A stretch of 64,000 bases of DNA from a virus. The DNA lies in IMG/VR virus record IMGVR_UViG_3300045684_000050, positions 52,795 through 116,794 of that record. The stretch is one strand, 5' to 3'. This document shows positions 17,880-28,779 of the stretch, one piece after another. The notes under the pieces are model-generated. The model was given only the letters and a program-made list of their open reading frames with translations, was not told where the DNA came from and ran no database searches. The first letter of the stretch is position 1. Each line of letters begins with the position of its first letter. A program made the position numbers and the translations under genes.

Positions 17880-19286
17880 TTATATCACATTTGTGTCCAT
17901 AGTTAATCCTGATAAAACATCTACTATATTCACTAAGGCCCCTATAGAATTTGTATAGCAATTAATCATTCTAACATTAATCGGTGTAACATTATTAGTC
18001 GCAATACATGGAGTTATTCCATCATTAATGAAAATACAATCTTGAAAGATAATTTCTTCATGATTAAACGACGCACCAATGCTAATAACTTCTATCCCGT
18101 TTTGTGTACTTTCAAATCTACAATTCTTAAATATAAACCTTCCCGTACCATCTCCAAACTGATTTTGATTTAACATAACACAAGGATGTAGTGTTGAATG
18201 ACTTTTATAATTACCTTCAATAACTACTTTTGAATTATTTAAACACTCAAAATCAAAAAAGCCTATACAATAATAATTTTCAGATATTGCACTTTTAATA
18301 TTAATATGAACAAGTGAATCATCTGAAATTATGAAACCTTGCATACTAAGTGTTGGATTAGGCGTTCTAATATAATTAGCTATAACTGTGCTATGAAATC
18401 TAAAATTTGGATCACTGGCTCCTCCAGCATAACCTATTTCAGGTTCTGCTTCCCCAGCAGCAGTAGAAGTCCCTGTATATCTAGGAACTACAGCAACAGA
18501 CTCTCTTTCAGATATTATACTATCTATAGTGAAAAAAGCACTACCATCAAATCCTCCTAAATCTGACTGAAGACTTATACCTCCTCTTCCTGAAGACTCT
18601 ATAAATATAGATCCAATATTATATTTACCATACATACCATCATAGGCAAATTGTCCAGGTTGCCATCTAATTATTCCATGCCTAGTAACATTGCTACTTT
18701 TAATATGTTTGACAATAAAAGTAGAATATACATCTGAGTATTCTGTAGCTCCCGTTAAAGAAAAAACAATACCTTCTCCTGAATTTATTACAGTATTAAC
18801 TTTCACTATAGAATCTTTAGACACTCCCTGAAAACCCCAACCTCCTAAAAGTGTTAAGGTATCTATTTCTATTCGAACACTATCTGTCCCATAAAAAGGA
18901 ATAGCAATATCAACGCCTGCAACATCATAAGTAATATTTGAATATCCTAATAAATTAAAAGTAGTGTTTGGTGTAGCATAAGTATCATATTTACCACTTC
19001 CAAATGGGACCGTAACACCATCTGCTAATAAATTAACGTATGGATCACAATAAACATTAATCTTTCCACCATCAATAGCAAGTTGATCTTGTAATACCGT
19101 GCCATTTGTTGCTGTTAATTCATAACTACCATTTAAAATATAAATAGTATCACCATCTATAGCAGCATCTCTACACACATCTAATGTTTTCCAAGGACGT
19201 TCTCGATCACCTTTCCTAGCAGAAATATCATTGCCTTCTACACTTAAATATAGTACATTACCATCTCTATGTATTTTATGACTCAT
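17880..19286 (-). CDS. Right-handed beta-helix tail protein, paralog 1 (468 aa)
   Basis: It starts MSHKIH, then VLYLSVEGNDISARKGDRER and GDTIYILNGSYEL, the opening coil of a DUF1565-like beta-helix. The C-terminal third shares CVMLNQNQFGDGTGRFIFKN with the 472-aa paralog. It ends NSIGALVNIVDVLSGLTM plus DTNVI, the segment copied in the 55-aa mini-gene. It is probably a receptor-binding or glycan-binding fibre. Confidence 0.68.
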   Translation of the reverse strand: MSHKIHRDGNVLYLSVEGNDISARKGDRERPWKTLDVCRDAAIDGDTIYILNGSYELTATNGTVLQDQLAIDGGKINVYCDPYVNLLADGVTVPFGSGKYDTYATPNTTFNLLGYSNITYDVAGVDIAIPFYGTDSVRIEIDTLTLLGGWGFQGVSKDSIVKVNTVINSGEGIVFSLTGATEYSDVYSTFIVKHIKSSNVTRHGIIRWQPGQFAYDGMYGKYNIGSIFIESSGRGGISLQSDLGGFDGSAFFTIDSIISERESVAVVPRYTGTSTAAGEAEPEIGYAGGASDPNFRFHSTVIANYIRTPNPTLSMQGFIISDDSLVHINIKSAISENYYCIGFFDFECLNNSKVVIEGNYKSHSTLHPCVMLNQNQFGDGTGRFIFKNCRFESTQNGIEVISIGASFNHEEIIFQDCIFINDGITPCIATNNVTPINVRMINCYTNSIGALVNIVDVLSGLTMDTNVI

Positions 19287-19292
19287 ATTATT

Positions 19293-20501
19293 TTATTTCA
19301 AATATATATTACTACCATCTGAGATGAAAGTAATGTTTTCTCCAAGAGTAGCAAAAGTATAAACATTACCCACAGCTATATCGTCAAATATCACACCTGA
19401 AGTAGCAGTAAGTGTTACAGTATTTGCATTTGTTGGTTCTACACCAACAACCTTCATATCAAACACTACAGAGCACCCTGCCATAGTTAACATTATCGTA
19501 GGATCAACAGTAATATTTATTGGGCCACCTGTATTATTAACGAAAATCATACCATCTGTTACAACAAATGAATCATCTGCAGTAACTGTTCTAAATCTAG
19601 TGGTTGTTCCACAAGTTTTTAAATCAGTAAACTCTGGTATCCAACTTGCACCTCCCCATCTATAATAGACCCTCCCATTATTAAAACTTATAATATAAGT
19701 ATCGCCTGTAACTAACCCACTAGTAAGAGGAACTTCAGTGCCTGTATAATTTTCATTCCTTTCCAAAATTGTTGTGACAACATTAGTAACAACAGTACTA
19801 TCATTTAATGTCCAACGTTGATCGTTATTCTCTGTATGAGTTACTGATAATTCATAATCAGAACCATTAAGATTTACGTCTACACTATTATCTGGAGAAG
19901 AAACAGTTTTAATCTTTGCTCCTATTGGAATATCAAATGTAGATAGGATAGTTGTTCCAACTACATCAATAATATTGAATCTCAAATCTCCATTTGGTAA
20001 TACTTCTACAAAATCTAATCTTGTATTAGTATCATATGTACCTACAAGAGTATCTATATTCCAGGTAGTGTCTCCATTTGCATCAATAACAGCCGTTATA
20101 TCGATAGACCCTTGTGGAGAAACAATACTATATGAAGGTAAACATTCTCTTATATCACAACAGGTTATATAGTCCAAAGGAATACATATCTCGTTATTTA
20201 ATGTATTGCTATCACAATCCGCATTAATTAGCTTTATAGTAGCTTCAGATCCATCAGGGCATTCTTCACTTACCAAAAACGTAACAACAAGACATGGAGT
20301 CGTATCAGTATTGGCATAAGTGCCTATGGTCCATATACCACTACTTTTATCAAATGTACCTTTTGTAGGGACTCCATCTGAAATAGTAATACCATCTGGC
20401 ACTTCAATCTCATACTGAACACCAGTAACAGTACCTGTTGTTAACTTGGGGATACAAATTGTTTTCGTAATTGTATCATTAATTTTAGCTATTTTACTCA
20501 T
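19293..20501 (-). CDS. Tail adhesin with a DUF11-like N-terminus (402 aa)
   Basis: The first 110 residues look like a DUF11-type beta-sandwich (IEVPDGITISDGVPTKGTF), including a Cys pattern shared with the N-terminus of the 2141-aa protein. The C-terminal part (FVVTDGMIFVNNTGGPINIT, ending ENITFISDGSNIYLK) resembles terminal domains of phage fibre and tip proteins. It is probably a minor tail component. Confidence 0.55.
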   Translation of the reverse strand: MSKIAKINDTITKTICIPKLTTGTVTGVQYEIEVPDGITISDGVPTKGTFDKSSGIWTIGTYANTDTTPCLVVTFLVSEECPDGSEATIKLINADCDSNTLNNEICIPLDYITCCDIRECLPSYSIVSPQGSIDITAVIDANGDTTWNIDTLVGTYDTNTRLDFVEVLPNGDLRFNIIDVVGTTILSTFDIPIGAKIKTVSSPDNSVDVNLNGSDYELSVTHTENNDQRWTLNDSTVVTNVVTTILERNENYTGTEVPLTSGLVTGDTYIISFNNGRVYYRWGGASWIPEFTDLKTCGTTTRFRTVTADDSFVVTDGMIFVNNTGGPINITVDPTIMLTMAGCSVVFDMKVVGVEPTNANTVTLTATSGVIFDDIAVGNVYTFATLGENITFISDGSNIYLK

Positions 20502-20507
20502 GGTCTA

Positions 20508-21494
20508 CTAATTTGTATTTCCTTCAAGAGCAGCTATCCTACTCTCATAATTTTTTAATAATGTATTTATACTACTTAATGATTCTGGTATAGTTCCAGT
20601 AACAACATCATTACATCCTGAATCCGGAACTGATACTTTATTCAATATGCTTAAATCTTGAATCGCTTTATCTGCAACTGTAGCCGTACTTCCCAGACAA
20701 TTAGTTATTCCCCTTGAAGTTATACTGCCATTATTAATCGTATATCCTTTCAATGTAGCGATATAATTATCAACTAAAGATATTTTGTTAAATAGATGAT
20801 CAGTAATATCCGACAATGACATATTCGACGATATACTCTTTTCAGAGAAATCTTTAACTTCAAATACTTCACTTCCGGAATATGTTGAAGCCGTATTCAT
20901 ATGAACATTAGAGTCTAACACTACATTTCCATTTGGTGTCAGTAAAGTGACTTCTGATTGTACAGTAGCGGGAAACCTATCAAAATCTATATTGATGGTT
21001 CCTGATTCAGCACTCGTAGACTGAACTAATGTAGTTCCATTCTTTAGTGCTCCATAAGACCTCGATCTTACAGAAAGAATCTGATATCCCTCCGGCAAGC
21101 TATTCTTAAGATTACTCAAATCGTAAGTAAACGCTGTACCTCTATTTGTGGTAACAGATGAATAATCAAAACTTAATCCTGAAAGAGCACTCGCATCTAT
21201 TCCGGAAATAGAACCTATGTTTTTCAAAGATCCAGAATACTTTAAATCTGAACTCGATAGATCACAAATTTTAGAAATAATAGAACTCAATGCTGAATGA
21301 ACGTCAGTTTCATAATCACAGTTATCACATTCCCCAGTAAAAGCACAATCTAATGCAATCTTCTTTTCAGTAAAGCCAAGGATGTATGCTATAAGTTTAG
21401 AAATGACTTCTGACAGCATCATACCTTTGGTAATGCCCATTGATTCCACATCCGGGCCGGTATATTTTACTTGACTATCAGGAAATATTTTCAT
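20508..21494 (-). CDS. Tail-associated structural protein (328 aa)
   Basis: No family recognised. Residues 1-80 are mixed with a Cys cluster (CAFTGECDNC); the rest is Ser/Leu/Asn-rich with alternating helix and strand. It ends in a short helical NTLLKNYESRIAALEGN, which could form a trimeric coiled coil. It sits between two adhesin-type genes and probably belongs to the tail tip. Confidence 0.5.
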   Translation of the reverse strand: MKIFPDSQVKYTGPDVESMGITKGMMLSEVISKLIAYILGFTEKKIALDCAFTGECDNCDYETDVHSALSSIISKICDLSSSDLKYSGSLKNIGSISGIDASALSGLSFDYSSVTTNRGTAFTYDLSNLKNSLPEGYQILSVRSRSYGALKNGTTLVQSTSAESGTINIDFDRFPATVQSEVTLLTPNGNVVLDSNVHMNTASTYSGSEVFEVKDFSEKSISSNMSLSDITDHLFNKISLVDNYIATLKGYTINNGSITSRGITNCLGSTATVADKAIQDLSILNKVSVPDSGCNDVVTGTIPESLSSINTLLKNYESRIAALEGNTN

Positions 21495-21514
21495 CTCTTT
21501 TTTAATTTATTTTA

Positions 21515-24500
21515 TTAGCAACAAGTACATGCAATGTCATCTACACATCCATAATTTGTTCCGTCACATGATCCCCAGCAATTACCAGGAAAGCTACATG
21601 ATCCTGCAGTTGTAGCACAAGTACCAGTACATATTGTAGATACAGGATCAACACAAGTAGCAGCACAATTCGATGTAGCACATGTAGACCCATCACCTAG
21701 ATAAGTTTGGAATGGTCCCGGACATGCAGCTGCAGTAATTCCATCTGTACAAGTGTTGCCACTACAACAAGCACCTGTAACTACAGAACATATATTATTA
21801 CAAGTAGGATCATTAACGAACAATCCAGATCCATTATCTAAAACACAAGTATTTCCTGAACATGAATAATATTGTACACAGTTTCCAGCACCATCACAAA
21901 CAAAGTTTGCTGGACATATATCTGTACATACTCCATTTGAACATTCTTCACAGTCATTAGCACTACAATTCGCATCTACGTCAACACAAGTTCCACTTGA
22001 ACAATCTTGACATCCTGTACATGCTGGTTCACAACAATTTCCAGCTTCACAACCTGCAGGTAAAGTTAAACAACCATCAGGACGACCATCATTGTAAGCA
22101 CAACAACAAGCACAAAAATCTCCATTAGAAAGACATGATTTTCTGCAATCGGCAGCTCCATCAGCAGCACATTGAATACAAGAACAACCTCCATCACATG
22201 TTGTTGTAATACGAGCATTTTGACATGCAGATAATGTAGTATAACTTCCACTATTACCTGAAGCTTGAGAACAAGAACCTTGTGAACATTCATATGTTAC
22301 ACAGTTAAGTAAATCACAAACCATGGTTCCGTCAAGACATGTTTCTACAGCAGCATTACATGCATCTAATGTTGCAAACGTGCCTCCATTACCTGTCACA
22401 CTACTACACGTTCCATTACTACAGTTATAGGTTGTACATGATCCTGAGTTACATTCTGTACTTCCGTCTAGACAAGTAACTACTGATAGATTACAATCCT
22501 CTAATGTTGAAAAAGTTCCTCCAACACCTATAACATTAACACAATTTCCATTGCTACAATTATATGTCGTACATTCAGCAGCCGTACATTCTGTAGTGCC
22601 GTCTGGACATCCAGTCCTTGATGCTGCACAAATAGTACTTGTTGCGAATGTTCCACTTATTCCTTGAACACCAAAACAACCTCCATTAACACAATTATAT
22701 GTCGTACATCCATTAGCACTACAAGCATCAGTACCATCAGGACAATTGAAGTATGATGCCTCACAAGCATCGAATGTAGCAAAGTTTCCACCATCTCCTG
22801 CAACAGCAATACATGCATTCATGGAACAATTATAAGTCGTACAGTCATTAGCATTACAAACATCAGTACCATCTTGACATGTATAGATGCTTGCATCACA
22901 TAATTCTAACGTAGTAAATGCTCCACCTAATCCTGCTACAGAAATACAGTTTCCATTACTACAATTATATGTCGTACATGCGTTTGTATTACATTCATCA
23001 CTTCCATCTGGACAATTAATAATAGCAGCATTACATAATTCTAACGTAGTAAATGCTCCACCTAATCCTGCTACAGAAATACAGTTTCCATTACTACAAT
23101 TATATGTCGTACATTCATTAGCACTACATACCTCTGTACCATCTGGACAATTAATAACAGCTGCATTACAATCTCCCATGTTTCCATAAGTTCCTCCGGT
23201 TCCATTAACTGGAACACAAGATCCACTTATACAATTATAAGTAGTACATTCAGCAGCTGTACATTCTAAACCTCCACCAGGACATCCAACCCTTGAATTC
23301 TCACATTGAGAGAATGTATTAAATGCTCCACCTACTCCTCCTACAGGACTACAAATACCATTACTACAATTATATGTAGTACATTCTCCTGGACTACATT
23401 TTGTAGTTCCATCAGGACAGTTAGTTACTGCTGCATTACAATCTCCTATAGTATCATAAACTCCTCCTAATCCTCCAACAGGACTACAAATACCATTAAC
23501 ACAATTATAAGTCGTACATTCTCCTGGACTACATTTTGTAGTTCCATCAGGACAGTTAGTTACTGCTGCATTACAATCTCCTATAGTATCATAAACTCCT
23601 CCAACTCCTCCAACAGCACTACACACTCCATTAACACAATTATAAGTCGTACATTGACTGTCTACACATTTAGTAGATCCATCAGGACATGTAAATAAAT
23701 TCGCATTACATTGATCCAATGTATTAAAAGTTCCACCTACACCACTAATCATCACACAATTACCATTACTGCAATTATAAGTAATACATTGATTTGATGC
23801 ACATTGGTTAGATCCATCAGGACAAGGATATAATGAAGCATTACATAATGCTAACGTAGTAAAAGTTCCACCTACACCACTAATCATCACACAATTACCA
23901 TTACTGCAATTATAAGTAATACATTGACTGTCTACACATTTATTAGATCCATCAGGACAATTAAATATAGATGCTTGACAAGCGGGTAATGTTCCAAAAG
24001 CTCCTCCTATTCCATTTACAGGCAAACAATTACCATTACTGCAATTATAAGTAATGCACTCGTTTGACGTACATTTCAAAGATCCGTCAGGACACCCTAC
24101 TCTTGAATTAATACATTGAGCAAATGTTCCAAAAGCTCCTCCTATTCCAGGCACTGTTTGGCAATTACCATTATTACAATTATATGTTGTACATTCATTC
24201 GACGTACATTCTGTAGTTCCATCAGGGCAAGTAAATATTGAAGCATTACATTGAGCCGATGTATTAAAAGTTCCTCCAACACCTATAACACTAACACAAT
24301 TTCCATTGCTACAATTATATGTTGTACAACCATTGGAAGTACATTTAATAGATCCATCAGGACAAGGAAATAAATTCGCGTTACATTGACCTAGTGTAGC
24401 ATACATGCCTTGAGCTCCAGCTCCTTGAATAATACAACTTCCATTTATACAATTATATCCATAATTACAACTACCATCATCTACAGTAGCAGCAGGATTA

Positions 24501-27500
24501 TAATTATAGGCTATTGGATCAGTACATCCAGTTACCTGACAATTACCTCCACACGTAGGATCATTTGGGAATGTTCCTGAAGGATTATTAAGTAGACAAC
24601 TTGTTCCATTACATGCATAATACTTAATACAACTACCATCATCTTGGGTAGCAGCTGGATTATAATTTGCAGCAGTAGGATCCGTACATCCTAAAACTAA
24701 ACAAGAGTTATTACATGTAGGATCATTCGCGAATGTTCCAGAAGTATTATCAAGCCCACAGTTAACACCACTACACGAATAGAATGTAACACAACTACCA
24801 TCATCTTGGGTAGCAGCTGGATTATAATTTGCAGCAGTAGGATCCGTACATCCTAATATTTCACAAGTATTATTACAGGTTGGGTCATTTACGAATGTTC
24901 CAGAAGCATTATTTAATATACAATTAGTTCCACTACATGAATAATATTGTACACAGTTTCCTGCACCATCACAAACAAAGTTTGGAGGACAAATACTTAC
25001 ACACACGCCATTTGTACATTCCTCGCAATCATTAGCATCACAATTCGGATTATGATCTATACATATATCTGCTTGGCAATTTTCACAACCATTACATCGT
25101 GCATTATCATCTTGACATACTCCATTATTACAACTTCCACAATTCTCACATGGACCTCCTTCATTTATATTGTTTATTTGATCAGCACCATTATCACAAA
25201 TACATTCTTGACACCCAGCATTAAATGGAGTACTACATACCCATCCATCGCATACATCAACACATCCTGTTTGACATCCTGACAATGTTGCATACATACC
25301 TCCATTTCCTGAAACGGAATCACACGTATACCCTGGGCCTCCTGAACAATTATATGTAGTGCAATCATTTACGTCACAAGCACTGGTTCCATCAGCACAA
25401 GTGTTTAATGCAGCACAACATGTATTTCCATAATCATCAGCATTAGGAACACAACATGAATTTCCATAACTATCAAGTATTGTATTGTCTTCACATGCCC
25501 CATCAAGACAAGTATCGCATCCAGATGTCCCACAAGAACCTCCATTATTTATATTATTAATTTGATCAACACCATTATTACAAACACATTCTTGACAATC
25601 TGCATTAAATGAGGTACTACATACCCATCCGTTACATAAATCACAATTAACACCATCACAAGACAACGAACCATCTAAACAAACAACAGGAGAACAACAA
25701 TCACTTCCATAATCATCTGTTTGCAATCCTGGGTCAGTACAGTTCCCATATCCATCACATACACCACAAACCCCACAAGCAGTATTCATTGGTTCATGAG
25801 TATAAACTGGCACTGAAACACCACTACTTCCATCACAGGTACAACTTATAGTACATGCATCTAAAGCATGTTGTGGTTGCCTAGAAATAATAACATCTGG
25901 ATTTATAGATAGACAAGTATTTGATGTATTAGAATTTATATAAAATATAGTCGGGTTAATCATGTAATCAGGATGAACTTCAAAGTTCAACCCATTAACT
26001 TTTCCCGGAAGAATATCTGTAATATTTAAACTAAAAACAGCTTCATAATTTGCAACTGTTCTTTCTAACTTAAGCTCAATATCATTATAATAAATAGATA
26101 ATAAATCAAGTTTGTTTTTTATGAAATTACCTATTTGAGCTAATGAACCAATAACCCTATTATTATGCAACACTATAAATATTGGTGAAGGAGGAGGATA
26201 TATGATTCCATTAATAACTATATTTTTAAATGATATAGCAATGTTTGTTGTATTTTGACTAAAAATAATTGTATTAGAAGCACATACGACTCCTGCAGGT
26301 GGTGGATCAATAACTACTGGTTGAAAACAAGGATTATATTGATTGCAAGGGTCACAACTAGCTATATCGCAAGCTAATCCTATGCCATTTTCACAAATTA
26401 TAGGATCACAACATTCATTTCCCAAACGATCTAATTGTAAATCCGGATCAATACATGTTCCCATCCCATTACACTCTCCACAATCCCCACATGGATCGCC
26501 AGGTTGTGCATAAGTATATACTGCAACAGGATCTCCTGAGCTGTCATCACAATCACAAGATAAAACACATTCAGTAGCAACAAATCCTGTACATACATTT
26601 ACATTATTACAGCTTGGACAATCATTTAAATCACATGCTTGTGTTCCATCACCGCAATTAAGTACAGTACAACATGTACTGCCATAATCATCAGGCACTT
26701 CTCCAGGATCATTACAATTACCAGATCCATCACAAGTTCCACAATCCCCACATGTGTCTCCATTTTCTCCATAAATATATACAGCAATAGGATCTCCTGA
26801 GCTATGATCACAAGTACATCCTATAATACAAGGTGATGGAAGAAAACCAGAACATGGATCTTCATTAAAACAATTAGGACATAATGCAGAATTACATTGA
26901 AGTGTTCCATTATTACAAACATAAATATCACAACATGTATTTCCATAATCATCCATTACTAATTCGCCTGGACAACACTCTTGGCCATAGCCATCATCCA
27001 CTTCCCCTGGTACACAATCTCCAGCTTGACAATATCCGCAACTTCCTGTAGAACAAATAAAACCTTCTCTTATATTTGTTATTAATGCTGTAGCAATGCC
27101 ATTTTGATTCTGACAATTACACTCTTGACATTCATTATTATAAATAGCAGTATTACAAGGATTATTTAAGGCACATGGACTCTTGCATTGATTAATGCAA
27201 TCTGTTATAGTATCATAATCTCCTCCCATTCCGGAAACAGCATAACACTGATATAATGGACTACCTGTACATTTATAAGTAGTTTCACAATAATGAACTT
27301 TTACGCTTTCTACGAACTGATAATCACACTCACCTGATTTAACATCAAAAGTCAACGTGAAGTCATCAGTAACTACATCGTCCCATGGAACAACAAGTTC
27401 TACATTTGTATTTTCATTACCATTTACGATGATAGGATTAACGAAACCAGTTATAGTCCCAGACCAAGCTTTTTCTGTAGGGAAATGCACACCATAATAT

Positions 27501-27940
27501 ATTTTTACATCATCTCCATGACATACAGATGAAGATGATACATAAACATATCCGGTACAACCTGCACCTGGTGGCGGCATAGTATCTATTATCTCACATT
27601 TTGTTATAATATCTAAATCCGCACAATCGACATCATTATCCAGATAATCATTTGGAGTAGCACTTATGATCTCAGCTTTAATTGCCTTCTTAGGACAATC
27701 TATTAAAGCTACAAGAGTAAGCTCTACACACTTAACCTCTCCGGGCAATAGATACAAACACTTCAAAGTGTTCGTATTATTATCATAAGAACAGTTTATC
27801 TCAGGATTGGAGCCAACCAATTCCCATCCAACCGGTAATGTTACTTTTGCAACAATATCGTCAACTCTTCCTCCGATAGGCGAAGTGTTATTCAGACAGA
27901 CTGTAGTCTTTACTATGCTATTTTTTGATACTAAGCTCAA
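21515..27940 (-). CDS. Giant cysteine-rich repeat adhesin (2141 aa)
   Basis: Residues 1-120 form a DUF11-like domain. Residues about 200-1000 are cysteine-rich modules (CGDCGTCDGSG, CCxx...DDYG) interrupted by a non-Cys beta domain near residues 540-680. Residues about 1010-1155 hold three GCTDPxAxNYNPxA...DDGSC units, a motif common in Bacteroidota surface proteins. Residues about 1160-1925 are 17 copies of a 45-residue module with six cysteines. The end repeats an earlier CENC/CEEC module and finishes in Cys-dense segments. It probably projects from the tail as a receptor-binding rod. Disulfides could form only after release from the reducing cytoplasm; metal binding is an alternative. Confidence 0.7.
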   Translation of the reverse strand: MSLVSKNSIVKTTVCLNNTSPIGGRVDDIVAKVTLPVGWELVGSNPEINCSYDNNTNTLKCLYLLPGEVKCVELTLVALIDCPKKAIKAEIISATPNDYLDNDVDCADLDIITKCEIIDTMPPPGAGCTGYVYVSSSSVCHGDDVKIYYGVHFPTEKAWSGTITGFVNPIIVNGNENTNVELVVPWDDVVTDDFTLTFDVKSGECDYQFVESVKVHYCETTYKCTGSPLYQCYAVSGMGGDYDTITDCINQCKSPCALNNPCNTAIYNNECQECNCQNQNGIATALITNIREGFICSTGSCGYCQAGDCVPGEVDDGYGQECCPGELVMDDYGNTCCDIYVCNNGTLQCNSALCPNCFNEDPCSGFLPSPCIIGCTCDHSSGDPIAVYIYGENGDTCGDCGTCDGSGNCNDPGEVPDDYGSTCCTVLNCGDGTQACDLNDCPSCNNVNVCTGFVATECVLSCDCDDSSGDPVAVYTYAQPGDPCGDCGECNGMGTCIDPDLQLDRLGNECCDPIICENGIGLACDIASCDPCNQYNPCFQPVVIDPPPAGVVCASNTIIFSQNTTNIAISFKNIVINGIIYPPPSPIFIVLHNNRVIGSLAQIGNFIKNKLDLLSIYYNDIELKLERTVANYEAVFSLNITDILPGKVNGLNFEVHPDYMINPTIFYINSNTSNTCLSINPDVIISRQPQHALDACTISCTCDGSSGVSVPVYTHEPMNTACGVCGVCDGYGNCTDPGLQTDDYGSDCCSPVVCLDGSLSCDGVNCDLCNGWVCSTSFNADCQECVCNNGVDQINNINNGGSCGTSGCDTCLDGACEDNTILDSYGNSCCVPNADDYGNTCCAALNTCADGTSACDVNDCTTYNCSGGPGYTCDSVSGNGGMYATLSGCQTGCVDVCDGWVCSTPFNAGCQECICDNGADQINNINEGGPCENCGSCNNGVCQDDNARCNGCENCQADICIDHNPNCDANDCEECTNGVCVSICPPNFVCDGAGNCVQYYSCSGTNCILNNASGTFVNDPTCNNTCEILGCTDPTAANYNPAATQDDGSCVTFYSCSGVNCGLDNTSGTFANDPTCNNSCLVLGCTDPTAANYNPAATQDDGSCIKYYACNGTSCLLNNPSGTFPNDPTCGGNCQVTGCTDPIAYNYNPAATVDDGSCNYGYNCINGSCIIQGAGAQGMYATLGQCNANLFPCPDGSIKCTSNGCTTYNCSNGNCVSVIGVGGTFNTSAQCNASIFTCPDGTTECTSNECTTYNCNNGNCQTVPGIGGAFGTFAQCINSRVGCPDGSLKCTSNECITYNCSNGNCLPVNGIGGAFGTLPACQASIFNCPDGSNKCVDSQCITYNCSNGNCVMISGVGGTFTTLALCNASLYPCPDGSNQCASNQCITYNCSNGNCVMISGVGGTFNTLDQCNANLFTCPDGSTKCVDSQCTTYNCVNGVCSAVGGVGGVYDTIGDCNAAVTNCPDGTTKCSPGECTTYNCVNGICSPVGGLGGVYDTIGDCNAAVTNCPDGTTKCSPGECTTYNCSNGICSPVGGVGGAFNTFSQCENSRVGCPGGGLECTAAECTTYNCISGSCVPVNGTGGTYGNMGDCNAAVINCPDGTEVCSANECTTYNCSNGNCISVAGLGGAFTTLELCNAAIINCPDGSDECNTNACTTYNCSNGNCISVAGLGGAFTTLELCDASIYTCQDGTDVCNANDCTTYNCSMNACIAVAGDGGNFATFDACEASYFNCPDGTDACSANGCTTYNCVNGGCFGVQGISGTFATSTICAASRTGCPDGTTECTAAECTTYNCSNGNCVNVIGVGGTFSTLEDCNLSVVTCLDGSTECNSGSCTTYNCSNGTCSSVTGNGGTFATLDACNAAVETCLDGTMVCDLLNCVTYECSQGSCSQASGNSGSYTTLSACQNARITTTCDGGCSCIQCAADGAADCRKSCLSNGDFCACCCAYNDGRPDGCLTLPAGCEAGNCCEPACTGCQDCSSGTCVDVDANCSANDCEECSNGVCTDICPANFVCDGAGNCVQYYSCSGNTCVLDNGSGLFVNDPTCNNICSVVTGACCSGNTCTDGITAAACPGPFQTYLGDGSTCATSNCAATCVDPVSTICTGTCATTAGSCSFPGNCWGSCDGTNYGCVDDIACTCC
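22190..24460 (-). repeat. 17-copy, 135-bp coding repeat array
   Basis: Inside the 2141-aa gene a 45-codon unit repeats about 17 times with no length change. Its consensus is CTTYNCSNGNC, GGxFxT, CNAS and CPDGxxxC. Neighbouring copies are nearly identical at DNA level, for example near 23381 and 23516 (exactly 135 bases apart) and near 22900 and 23035. This indicates recent expansion by unequal recombination. Boundaries are approximate. Confidence 0.85.
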
Positions 27941-27944
27941 AGTT

Positions 27945-28760
27945 CTATTGTATTATGATCCCTGGGTCTCCTCCTCCGATACCTGGATCTATTTCTATTC
28001 CTAAATCAGCACAAGTTTTTATACAATCACCCGTACATTTATCACATTCATGGCAACTATCACAACATACGTTTCCACATAAATCTGCAATTTTTAATAT
28101 TATATCTATGCATTCCTGTGCAGTGTCTCTTACTATCTTAGCTTGGAAAGATACACTTTCTCCTACAGCTACACAATCTCCAATATTGCCGGTAATAGTT
28201 CCTCCTGTTGCGACAAGATTCGTTACACATGGATTTACATTAATAAACTCAATCGTAGTGTATATCCAATTCGTAATATCAATCGATATAGCTGAGCTAC
28301 AAGGAACCTCTAACATTTGAGGTATTCCATATACGCAATCTCCTGTAAGAGGATCACAAGTTCCTAAACAAGTAAGGCATTGATCAGCCATACATACATT
28401 AATACGGCCAGTTATGCTTCTCATTCCACCAACTTCTTTTATCTTGTACAAGATAGAGTAAGTCTTTCTGTGCTCATAGACTTTTCTTGTCTGAGCTACT
28501 ACATCGCCATTAGTTGCAATAGTGACAGAAGAAAACCCTGAATTATCAAAAGAGAATAAGCTAAACTCATAAGTACTTCCATCGCTAGGAAGGTTGATAT
28601 TAGCTATCCCATTTATATTGAAAGACATTGCTTCTCCTGGGGCCGGACCTTGATCACATGCCCACTCTATAGTAGGTGCTACTAGACAGTTAATACAATT
28701 CGTTGTAGGAATTGTTACTGTTGGAGTACCACAATTATTACAATTTGGATAATAATTCAT
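27945..28760 (-). CDS. Cysteine-rich tail protein (271 aa)
   Basis: Short Cys clusters flank a beta-rich middle: CNNCGTPTVTIPTTNCINC at the start, CMADQCLTCLGTC near residue 125 and CDSCHECDKCTGDC near 240. The C-terminus is Gly/Ile-rich. It lies between the two giant Cys-rich proteins with gaps of 4 and 19 bases, so it is probably part of the same tail structure. No family recognised. Confidence 0.5.
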   Translation of the reverse strand: MNYYPNCNNCGTPTVTIPTTNCINCLVAPTIEWACDQGPAPGEAMSFNINGIANINLPSDGSTYEFSLFSFDNSGFSSVTIATNGDVVAQTRKVYEHRKTYSILYKIKEVGGMRSITGRINVCMADQCLTCLGTCDPLTGDCVYGIPQMLEVPCSSAISIDITNWIYTTIEFINVNPCVTNLVATGGTITGNIGDCVAVGESVSFQAKIVRDTAQECIDIILKIADLCGNVCCDSCHECDKCTGDCIKTCADLGIEIDPGIGGGDPGIIIQ

Positions 28761-28779
28761 TTTCTAAATTTTCTTTTTA

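Noticed and set aside
9353-19286. Diversity-generating retroelement driving fibre variation
   Set aside because: No reverse transcriptase gene and no template/variable repeat pair were seen in the window. Paralog recombination explains the pattern with less.
22887-25368. Open frames on both strands inside the 2141-aa gene
   Set aside because: They follow the 135-base repeat period and are shadows of the repetitive coding sequence, with no separate starts or spacing.
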